Positions 58,301 through 64,000 of a stretch of 64,000 nt of DNA are shown here, piece by piece. How positions within the stretch are numbered: position 1 is the first letter of the stretch; every line of letters begins with the position of its first letter. The translations under genes and the position numbers were made by a program. The notes beneath the pieces were generated by a model. The model searched no databases. It had not been told where the DNA came from and saw only the letters and a list, made by a program, of their open reading frames with translations. Source of the DNA: CAVUBL01 sp963837945 (lineage in GTDB: Bacteria > Acidobacteriota > Thermoanaerobaculia > Multivoradales > DATKCC01); NCBI GenBank assembly GCA_963837945.1, contig CAWIQD010000001.1, positions 186,001 to 250,000 on the forward strand, in the 5' to 3' direction.

Positions 58301-58422
58301 GGCTTGTGCCGGTCGGTCTTGCAGACCAGCACGTCGTCCTGCGCGCGGCCCGGGGCGGCGGCGAGCAGACCGCAGGCGAGGACTGTGAGCAGGGTGGCGA
58401 TCGTCGGACGGCGACTCGGCAT
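55393..58422 (-). CDS. Secreted P460-like multihaem cytochrome c
   Basis: A 1009-residue periplasmic or extracellular protein. After a signal peptide (TLLTVLACGLLAAAPGRA) come six CxxCH haem c sites: CVNCH, CLGCH, CLGCH, CTACH, CGSCH and CQGCH. The part before the first site (WTGTPYGTHMPVVIWYSPEM and PDGAIMVKEMY) resembles a cytochrome P460 domain, whose haem is carried by that first CxxCH. The last 350 residues lack haem sites and look like beta-sandwich (LGARVTVTSRVGHKFPSGVGFRRAF, common in multihaem cytochromes). Likely function is electron transfer or oxidation of a small nitrogen or sulfur compound. Product needs haem c maturation; the TlpA-like protein could assist. Confidence 0.85.
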   Translation of the reverse strand: MPSRRPTIATLLTVLACGLLAAAPGRAQDDVLVCKTDRHKPLVATDPALCKRLAAQVRDPSGLPLEKYEALLGDFLRHFCHRDPAAGWKSDKRVRDVGPYIATLDGGEWTGTPYGTHMPVVIWYSPEMLAWMHENRPAEESEAPAEEPPVPDGAIMVKEMYDAPAAACAGVDVTHLLPSNGAAVMVRDRQASKDGWFWGWFGWQGWSPDYPATAGNRLPYMGFGQYCVNCHASARDNLTFSSLANVAGEPGEPLTFLSQHFFGSAGPAAPSHHTEVSRVSDDPAREDEPRSGYDSAFVRAIPATSLPRPTRETVAKIPSETYDNTWVEAGGPTVASQFVTSDQCLGCHDAGSTGLQFDMTEPNPDRAGAALLNLSPYATWRTSPMGLGGRDPIFYAQLASETETFHHPQSTTVQDVCLGCHGIAGQRQYGIDHPATGPAGAPGSTGEGAGKDEACEPFLRAYADAVPYPDHDPQARLARYGGLARDGISCTACHHMLVGKGPDDPAAAEPQNRCLAARQNLLNPDEHGYAKTFTGSFLVGSPADLYGPFQEPKIQPMKASLGIQPVYAEAVRSSELCGSCHTVHLPIYDGKRTLGYVYEQTTFPEWAFSAYRSGVTAEGGELPSGAGAKAQSCQGCHMPAKNASGRPYRSKIASIQEHTDFPAAEYALGADDLDLQVRDAYARHTLVGLNVFFLKMAEQFPDVLGIRTQDPMLTSRGLDPLLLTQKTMLDQASDATATVEVSDVSTAGGKLGARVTVTSRVGHKFPSGVGFRRAFLELDVLDAAGNVLWASGRTDGAGRLVDAKGDPLLGELWWKDDCSARLYGGKPVFQPHYQEITRQDQAEVYQELVTAPPRGAKPGACGVDAPAGGPLTTSFLSICGHPKDNRLLPDGYLDPAERTAIARALGAEEDLAEDAGPHGVGDDPDYVHGGGDSLRYEIDLSDIEGTPAAVRATLYYQATPPYFLQDRFCTSRSDDTQRLYFLAGHLDLEGGRAEDWKLEVVASEAVPVG

Positions 58423-58563
58423 GGCGACCTCCGGAAGCGGACTCTCACACCGCCGGCACGAAAGCGGCCGATGCCGGGGCGCCCCGGGTCACGCGGAAAA
58501 CCTGGATTGGCGACGTGATTGCGAGCTTAGCCAAAGGACCCGCCGCCCGTCAATCCTCGGCCG

Positions 58564-60429
58564 CTACCAGCCTTCGCCGTAGTCCTCGCCGTAGTCGCTC
58601 GAGCCGCCCCACATCGTGCCGTGGGCCTGGTCGAAGTAGATGGCGTTGATCGGGCCCGACGTCTTGGGAGCGGTCTCGACGTGGTACCCCATCTTGCGCA
58701 GCGCCGCCTGGACCCAGGGCGGCGTGTCCTCGCGCACGTCGATCCGGCCGGGGCGCGACTCGTGCTCCCCGAAGGACGAGAGCATCTGGTAGCTCGTGAC
58801 GTTGGCCGCCTCGGCCGACTCCTGGACGTCCATGCCGAACTCCACGACGTCGAGGAAGAACTGGAGGAGGTTCTGGTCCTGGGTGTCGCCGCCCTGGACC
58901 GCGGAGGCGAGGTAGGGCTTGCCGTCCTTCAAGGCCAGGGTCGGGGTGAGGGTCACCCGCGGCCGCTTGCCGGGCTCGACCACGTTGTACGGGTTCTCGG
59001 CCCGGTCGGTGACGAAGCTCTGCATGCGCTGGGAGAGCCCGACGCCGGTCTTGCCGGCGACGAAGGCCGGCACCCAGCCTCCGGAAGGCGTCATCGAGAC
59101 CACCCAGCCGGCCTCGTCGGCCGCCATCACCGAGGTCGTGCCGGCGCGAAACGCCTCGTCGAACGTCATGGCGGCCTGCTCGCCCTCGGCGGCCGGCGGC
59201 TTCCTGGGCGGCGGCCAGCTCCGGAGCAGGTCGGAGAACGGGTTGTCGCCCTGCTGGTACTCGTAGGGGTCGCCGGGCTTGACGTTCGGGTCGTTCTTCT
59301 CCCAGTCGATCAGCTTGCGGCGGGAGTCGGCGTAGCCCTTCGAGAGGAGGCCCGCGACCGGCTCCTCGGGCGGGAAGTAGGGATCGCCGTAGTAGAAGTC
59401 GCGGTCGGCGTAGGCCAGGTTCATCACCTGGTAGAGGGTGTGGATGTAGCGCGCGCTGTTGTAGCCCATCGCCCGGAGGTCCATCGGCTCGAGCAGGTTC
59501 AAGGCCTGGAGCAGCACCGGTCCCTGGGTCCAGGTGGTCAGCTTGTAGACGTCGATCCCTTTGTAGGTGGTCTCGACCGGCTCCTCCCACCGGACCTTCC
59601 AGGAGGCGAGGTCCTGCTTGGTGATCAAGCCGCCCGCCTCCTCGGTCCCGCGCACCATCTCGTCGGCGACGTCTCCCTTGTAGAACCGGTCGTAGGCGGC
59701 GTAGATCGCCTCCTTGCGCGACTTGCCGGCGGCGAGCGCCTGGTGCTCGGCCTCGACCAGCTTGTGGAGCGTCGCGGCGAGATCGGGCTGGGTGAAGACC
59801 TGGCCCGGCTCGGGCGGCTCGCCGCCGGGGAGGAAGACGGCCTTCGAGTACGGCCAGCCCTCGATCAGGCCCCGGCGCGCGCGGATCGACCGGATGAGCT
59901 GTGCCTCGATCGGGTAGCCCTCGGCCAGCCGGATCGCCGGCGCGAGGACCTCGCCGAGCGACAGGGTGCCGTACTCGGCGAGCAGGCTCATCAACGCCCC
60001 GGGCGTACCCGGGGTGACCGCCGCCACGGGCCCCCATTCGGGCGGATATCTCTCGCCGCGCTTCTGGAAGAATTCGGGCGTGGCACCGGTCGGGGCGACC
60101 CCCAGGCCGTCGAGCGCGATCACCTTGCCGGTCTTCGGGTTGTAGATCAGCGCCTGGGTCTCCCCGCCCCAGCCCAGGGTGTCCCACATGGTGCAGGCGG
60201 CGGCGAGCATCGAGCACGCGGCGTCGACCGCGTTGCCCCCCTTCTGGAAGGTCATGGCGCCGGCGGTGGCGGCCAGCGGCTTGCCGGTGATCGCCAGCCA
60301 GTGGCGGGCGTGGAGCACGGGCTTGTCCACGCCCTCGGCGCCGGCCCGGCCGACGAGGCCGAGGCCGAGGCCGAGGGTGGCGAGGAGCGCCAGGGTTGCG
60401 AGCCACGGGATCGTCCGTCGCATGCTCAT
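58564..60429 (-). CDS. ggt: Gamma-glutamyltransferase
   Basis: A 621-residue Ntn-hydrolase exported to the periplasm (signal peptide cut after AGA). It contains AMTFQKGGNAVDAACSM, GGGxTQ-like GWGGETQALIYN and the autoprocessing site GTTSVMAADEAGWVVSMT, where the Thr becomes the N-terminal nucleophile of the small subunit. A gamma-glutamyl-transfer or glutathione-hydrolysis role follows from the family; the conserved small-subunit Arg/Asp set was not fully traced. Shine-Dalgarno AGGAGG fixes the start. It lies upstream of the cytochrome gene on the same strand with a 141-bp gap. Confidence 0.92.
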   Translation of the reverse strand: MSMRRTIPWLATLALLATLGLGLGLVGRAGAEGVDKPVLHARHWLAITGKPLAATAGAMTFQKGGNAVDAACSMLAAACTMWDTLGWGGETQALIYNPKTGKVIALDGLGVAPTGATPEFFQKRGERYPPEWGPVAAVTPGTPGALMSLLAEYGTLSLGEVLAPAIRLAEGYPIEAQLIRSIRARRGLIEGWPYSKAVFLPGGEPPEPGQVFTQPDLAATLHKLVEAEHQALAAGKSRKEAIYAAYDRFYKGDVADEMVRGTEEAGGLITKQDLASWKVRWEEPVETTYKGIDVYKLTTWTQGPVLLQALNLLEPMDLRAMGYNSARYIHTLYQVMNLAYADRDFYYGDPYFPPEEPVAGLLSKGYADSRRKLIDWEKNDPNVKPGDPYEYQQGDNPFSDLLRSWPPPRKPPAAEGEQAAMTFDEAFRAGTTSVMAADEAGWVVSMTPSGGWVPAFVAGKTGVGLSQRMQSFVTDRAENPYNVVEPGKRPRVTLTPTLALKDGKPYLASAVQGGDTQDQNLLQFFLDVVEFGMDVQESAEAANVTSYQMLSSFGEHESRPGRIDVREDTPPWVQAALRKMGYHVETAPKTSGPINAIYFDQAHGTMWGGSSDYGEDYGEGW

Positions 60430-60641
60430 GGGTGCCTCCTGGAGTGACGGGGAACGGGGGTCGATCGATCGCTTCGGGCAAGTCTATCGCTCCGCGGCGC
60501 TGCCCCTTCCCGAAGCGCTTGCGGACGCTGTCGGCGGCATGTGATTTGCGTTTTCGCCCGGTGTTAGGATCACCGGACTCGACAGGCCCCCGAGGCACTC
60601 GGGCAGCCTTCCGCCACCTCCTAACCACCTCCCGGACTCCC

Positions 60642-62090
60642 ATGCGCAAGACCTGGATCGCCCTCGCGCTACTCGGCCTCGTGCTCCTCGCCTACGGCGG
60701 CACCCTCTCCGGGGCCCAGCAGGGCGCAGCCGGTGGCGCGGAGGAGGAGGCGGTCCCGGCGAGCGCGGCCGGTCACGGCGCCGAGGGCGGCCCGGCAGGC
60801 GGTCACTCCAGCCCGGTGCTGCCGGTGCTGCTCGGGCTGATCGTGATCCTCGCGGCCGCCAAGCTCGGCGGCGCCTTCTTCGAGCGCTTCCACCAGCCGG
60901 CGGTGCTCGGCGAGCTGGTCCTCGGCGTCGTCCTCGGGAACCTCGCGCTGGTGGGCTTCCACGGCCTGGACTTCCTGAAGGACAGCCCGGGACTCGAGGT
61001 CCTCGCCGAGCTCGGAGTCATCCTCCTGCTCTTCGACGTCGGCCTCGAGTCGAACATCGACGAAATGAAGTCGGTGGGCCTGTCGAGCTTCGTCGTCGCC
61101 GTGATGGGAGTCATCGCCCCCTTCTTTCTCGGCTGGGGGGTCTCCGCCGTGATGATCCCGGGCGAACCGCTCATGGTCCACATCTTCATCGGCGCCACCC
61201 TGTGCGCGACCAGCGTCGGAATCACGGCCCGGGTGCTCACCGACCTCGGGCAGGTCCACAAGCGGGAGTCGAAGATCATCCTCGGGGCGGCGGTGATCGA
61301 CGACGTCCTCGGCCTGGTCATCCTGGCGGTGGTGACCGGGATCATCACCGCGGCCCAGACCGGCACCTCGCTGTCGTCGCTCTCGGTGCTCTGGATCGTG
61401 GCCAAGGCGGTGCTCTTCCTGGGCGGCGCCATCTTCGTCGGCACCTGGATGTCGCCGCACATGTTCCGCCTGGCGAGCCGGCTGCGCATCCAGGGGATGC
61501 TGCTCACCGTCGCCCTGGTCTTCTGCTTCCTTCTGGCCTACATCGCCAACAAGCTCGACCTGGCGACCATCGTCGGCGCCTTCGCCGCCGGCCTGATCCT
61601 CGACGAGGTCCACTACCGCGACTTCCTCGATCGCGGCGAGCACTCGATCGAGGAGCTGCTCCACCCGATCTACATCTTCCTCGTGCCGATCTTCTTCGTG
61701 CGCATGGGGGTCAGGGTCGACCTTTCGACCTTCGGCCAGGGCGACGTCCTGGGATTCGCCGCGCTGCTCTCGCTGGCCGCGGTCCTGGGCAAGATGGTGT
61801 GCGCCGGCGGGGTCCTCGAGAAGGGCCTCGACCGGACCTCGGTGGCGGTCGGGATGGTCCCCCGGGGCGAGGTCGGGCTGATCTTCGCCGCCATCGGCGA
61901 GGGCCTCCGCTTCCACGGCGAGCGGGTGATCAGCCCCGAGGTCTACTCGGCGGTCGTGATCATGGTCATCGTGACCACCCTGATCACTCCGCCCTGGCTC
62001 AAGTGGACCCTGGCGCGCGGCGAGCGCAGGGCGGCGGCACGGGCCGTCGCGACGGCGGCGCCCGAGGGACCGAGCCCGCGCGACGCCTGA
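60642..62090 (+). CDS. CPA2-family cation/proton antiporter
   Basis: A 482-residue polytopic protein. A signal-like first helix and a His/Gly-rich loop precede about twelve transmembrane helices of the Na/H exchanger fold: FHQPAVLGELVLGVVLGN, LLLFDVGLESN, the ion-site helix AAVIDDVLGLVIL (Asp-Asp pair) and VPRGEVGLIFAAIG. It exchanges protons for Na+ or K+ at the inner membrane; the Asp pair suggests electrogenic Na/H exchange (family knowledge). No RCK/TrkA regulatory domain follows. An extended -10 (TGTTAGGAT, 60562-60570) lies about 70 nt upstream. The stop abuts the MITE-like element. Confidence 0.9.
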   Translation: MRKTWIALALLGLVLLAYGGTLSGAQQGAAGGAEEEAVPASAAGHGAEGGPAGGHSSPVLPVLLGLIVILAAAKLGGAFFERFHQPAVLGELVLGVVLGNLALVGFHGLDFLKDSPGLEVLAELGVILLLFDVGLESNIDEMKSVGLSSFVVAVMGVIAPFFLGWGVSAVMIPGEPLMVHIFIGATLCATSVGITARVLTDLGQVHKRESKIILGAAVIDDVLGLVILAVVTGIITAAQTGTSLSSLSVLWIVAKAVLFLGGAIFVGTWMSPHMFRLASRLRIQGMLLTVALVFCFLLAYIANKLDLATIVGAFAAGLILDEVHYRDFLDRGEHSIEELLHPIYIFLVPIFFVRMGVRVDLSTFGQGDVLGFAALLSLAAVLGKMVCAGGVLEKGLDRTSVAVGMVPRGEVGLIFAAIGEGLRFHGERVISPEVYSAVVIMVIVTTLITPPWLKWTLARGERRAAARAVATAAPEGPSPRDA

Positions 62091-62276
62091 GAGCTTGTGA
62101 ATGAATCGCCGACCTGCTCCGGGCGCCCCCGAATCACCGCTCGCGGCGTTACGCCTCCTCGACGTAGGCCCCGCTACGCCTGCGTCGGCGCGCCTTGCGA
62201 GCGGCGCCCCGACCACCGCGCTCCGCGCGGCGGTGCCCGCGCCCTCGCGACGGCCGGAGATTTATTCACAAGCTCT
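62090..62276. mobile_element. MITE-like element with 17-bp terminal inverted repeats
   Basis: AGAGCTTGTGAATGAAT (62090-62106) and its inverted partner (62260-62276, AGAGCTTGTGAATAAAT on the minus strand) match at 16 of 17 positions. The 187-bp element encodes no protein and has GC-rich interior palindromes. It starts at the last base of the antiporter stop codon. No transposase is nearby, so it would be non-autonomous. No target-site duplication is clear. Confidence 0.6.
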
Positions 62277-62288
62277 GAGCTCGGCGGC

Positions 62289-62684
62289 TCACTGGACCGG
62301 GGACGGATCGGGCGGCGGGACGGCCGGCGAGCGCGACGGCAGCGGTGCTCGCGCGACGCCCGGAGCCGCCTCCGGCGCCGGGGCCTGGGGCAGCACCACC
62401 ACCGTGTCACCGTCGCGGACCAAGCCGAGATCCTCGCGGGCGAGGCGCTCGAGGAGCACCGGATCGTGCCGCAGGCGCTCGATCCGGCGCTGGAGCTCCT
62501 CGATCCGCGCCTGCGTCTGGTCGACCTTGCTCTGGAGCTCGGCCTGGTGCGCCCGCGCCCGGGCGAGGTCGTGATAGCTGCGGGCGCCGGCGACCGCCAG
62601 CAGGAGAACGAGGAACAGGACCGCCGCCACCGTCACCGAGCGGACGGGGCGCCCTTCGCGGGAAGCGGCGGCCGTGGCGCTCAC
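62289..62684 (-). CDS. ftsB: Divisome protein FtsB/DivIC-like
   Basis: A 131-residue bitopic protein: membrane helix VTVAAVLFLVLLLAVAGARS, then a coiled coil with AELQSKVDQTQARIEELQRRIERLR and the FtsB signature LLERLAREDLGLVRDGDTVVV. A Pro-rich tail of about 35 residues ends it. FtsB bridges FtsL and FtsQ. The GTG start overlaps the eno stop (GTGA), and an eno-ftsB pair is common in Gram-negative bacteria, which supports the call. Confidence 0.9.
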   Translation of the reverse strand: MSATAAASREGRPVRSVTVAAVLFLVLLLAVAGARSYHDLARARAHQAELQSKVDQTQARIEELQRRIERLRHDPVLLERLAREDLGLVRDGDTVVVLPQAPAPEAAPGVARAPLPSRSPAVPPPDPSPVQ

Positions 62685-63982
62685 CCCTTCCAGCGCGGGA
62701 AGGCGGCCGCCCCCGCGAAGGTGGCGGCTCCCTCCAGCTCCTCCTCGATCCGGAGCAGGCGGTTGTACTTCGAGACCCGGTCGCTGCGCGCCGGCGCGCC
62801 GGTCTTGATCTGGCCGGCACGGGTGGCGACCGCCAGGTCGGCGATGGTGGTGTCGTTGGTCTCGCCGGAGCGGTGGCTGATCACGGTGGCGTAGCCGTTG
62901 GTCCGCGCGAGCTCGACCGCCGCCAGGGTTTCGGTCACCGTGCCGATCTGGTTGAGCTTGACCAGCAAGGCGTTGGCCAGGCCGTCGGCGATGCCGCGGG
63001 CGAGGATCTCGGGGTTGGTGACGAAGAGATCGTCGCCGACCAGCTGCACCCGGGCGCCGAGCTCGTCGGTGAGCGCCTTCCACCCGGTGCGGTCGTCTTC
63101 CGAGAGGCCGTCCTCGATCGAGATCAGCGGGTAGGCGTCGAGCCACTCGCGGTAGAGCGCGATCAGGTCGCCGGCCTCGAGGCCCTCCTTCCCCTCGCCG
63201 GCGAGCGAGTAGGTCGCCTTCTTGCCGCGGCGCTTCTCCACCAGCTCGTTGGCCGCCACGTCGATCGCCACCGCCACCTGGCGGCCCGGCTTGTAGCCCG
63301 CCTTGTCGATCGCCTCGACCAGCAGGTCGAGAGCCTCCCGGTTGCTCCGGAGATTGGGCGCGAAGCCCCCCTCGTCACCGATGGCGCTCGAGAGCGACCG
63401 CGCGCGCAGGACCGTCTTGAGGGTGTGGTAGATCTCGACCGCGGCGCGCAGCGCCTCCGAGAAGCGCTCGAACCCGAGGGGCACGAGCATGAACTCCTGC
63501 ACGTCGACGTTGTTGTCGGCGTGGGCGCCCCCGTTGAGGACGTTGAGCTGGGGAACGGGAACCACGTTCGAGAGCGGGTTGCCCAGGTAGCTGTAGAGCG
63601 GCAGGCCGCAGGCGCAGGCGGCGGCCTTGGCCACCACCATCGAGGCCCCCAGGATGGCGTTCGCCCCGAGCCGGCTCTTGGTCTCGGTGCCGTCGAGCTC
63701 GATCAGGGCGCGGTCGATCAGCACCTGGTCGCGGGCGTCGCGGCCCCGGAGCGCCGCGGCGATCTCCCCCTTGACGTTCTCCACCGCCTCGGCGACTCCC
63801 TTGCCCAGGTAGCGCTTGCCTCCGTCGCGCAGCTCCAGGGCTTCCCGGCTGCCGGTCGAGGCGCCCGAGGGAACGGCGGCCCGGCCCCAGGCGCCGCCCT
63901 CGAGGAAGCACTCCACTTCGAGGGTCGGGTTGCCGCGGGAGTCGAGGATCTCTCGGGCGTGGATCTGGTCGATTTCGAACAT
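62681..63982 (-). CDS. eno: Enolase (phosphopyruvate hydratase)
   Basis: A 433-residue glycolytic enzyme interconverting 2-phosphoglycerate and phosphoenolpyruvate. It has AREILDSRGNPTLEVE, VPSGASTGSREALELRD, GDEGGFAP, SIEDGLSEDD and the signature LLVKLNQIGTVTET, with all metal and catalytic residues in place. Full length. Shine-Dalgarno AGGAG precedes the ATG close to the window end. Coupled to ftsB. Confidence 0.99.
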   Translation of the reverse strand: MFEIDQIHAREILDSRGNPTLEVECFLEGGAWGRAAVPSGASTGSREALELRDGGKRYLGKGVAEAVENVKGEIAAALRGRDARDQVLIDRALIELDGTETKSRLGANAILGASMVVAKAAACACGLPLYSYLGNPLSNVVPVPQLNVLNGGAHADNNVDVQEFMLVPLGFERFSEALRAAVEIYHTLKTVLRARSLSSAIGDEGGFAPNLRSNREALDLLVEAIDKAGYKPGRQVAVAIDVAANELVEKRRGKKATYSLAGEGKEGLEAGDLIALYREWLDAYPLISIEDGLSEDDRTGWKALTDELGARVQLVGDDLFVTNPEILARGIADGLANALLVKLNQIGTVTETLAAVELARTNGYATVISHRSGETNDTTIADLAVATRAGQIKTGAPARSDRVSKYNRLLRIEEELEGAATFAGAAAFPRWKG

Positions 63983-64000
63983 CGGAGCTCCTCTGTCGGA

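Overview
The window is a very GC-rich (roughly 70% or more by eye), densely coded bacterial chromosome segment without rRNA, CRISPR, prophage or insertion-sequence transposase genes. The cell is Gram-negative: it has an outer-membrane beta-barrel protein, periplasmic PpiC chaperones, lipoproteins and a MurE with the DNPR signature of meso-diaminopimelate ligases. Gene content (giant Ser/Thr kinase-sigma54 activator fusion, PATAN/DUF4388 protein, PadR plus permease-prefix membrane protein, Thr-type sulfatase-like protein, P460-type multihaem cytochrome) suggests an Acidobacteriota-like or myxobacterium-like soil lineage. That placement is an inference, not a measurement.

Layout. 1-10.6 kb: outer-membrane protein, TlpA-like thioredoxin, HflX GTPase, a 1757-residue kinase/ATPase/TPR/GAF/sigma54-activator protein, tRNA-Ala(GGC) with a textbook promoter, a membrane HD-GYP protein and an NAD-dependent epimerase. 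10.6-25.5 kb: mixed small operons: metallo-beta-lactamase-fold hydrolase; PadR regulator with its membrane partner and a self-overlapping operator; a DUF885 pseudogene; GT-C glycosyltransferase plus sulfatase-like protein; HEAT-repeat protein; a CheY-GAF-PATAN signalling operon; secreted or lipid-anchored proteins; a diacylglycerol-kinase-like enzyme; and a secreted subtilase.

25.5-42.0 kb is a complete division and cell wall (dcw) operon on the minus strand, in transcription order mraZ-rsmH-ftsL-ftsI-murE-murF-mraY-murD-ftsW-murG-murC-ftsQ-ftsA-ftsZ. Most junctions are 1-35 bp overlaps. It starts at a promoter carrying four 10-bp-spaced MraZ-type boxes and ends at a strong intrinsic terminator after ftsZ. 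Upstream on the same strand lie mfd and two PpiC-type folding factors (42.1-47.6 kb).

47.7-55.4 kb is the most unusual part. A three-gene minus-strand operon encodes a class I isoprenoid-synthase-like protein, a 2-oxoglutarate/Fe(II) oxygenase fused to a GT92-like glycosyltransferase, and a protein joining a RiPP E1-like/leader-binding region to a flavin-dependent tryptophan-type halogenase. A ferritin-like protein follows. No precursor peptide or YcaO gene is visible. It looks like an undescribed modification pathway.

55.4-64 kb: a P460-like hexahaem cytochrome, a gamma-glutamyltransferase, a CPA2-type cation/proton antiporter, a 187-bp MITE-like element with 17-bp terminal inverted repeats, and the eno-ftsB pair. 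A second dispersed repeat occurs at 20.76 and 47.69 kb. Very long antisense open frames are everywhere because of the base composition; they were not annotated.
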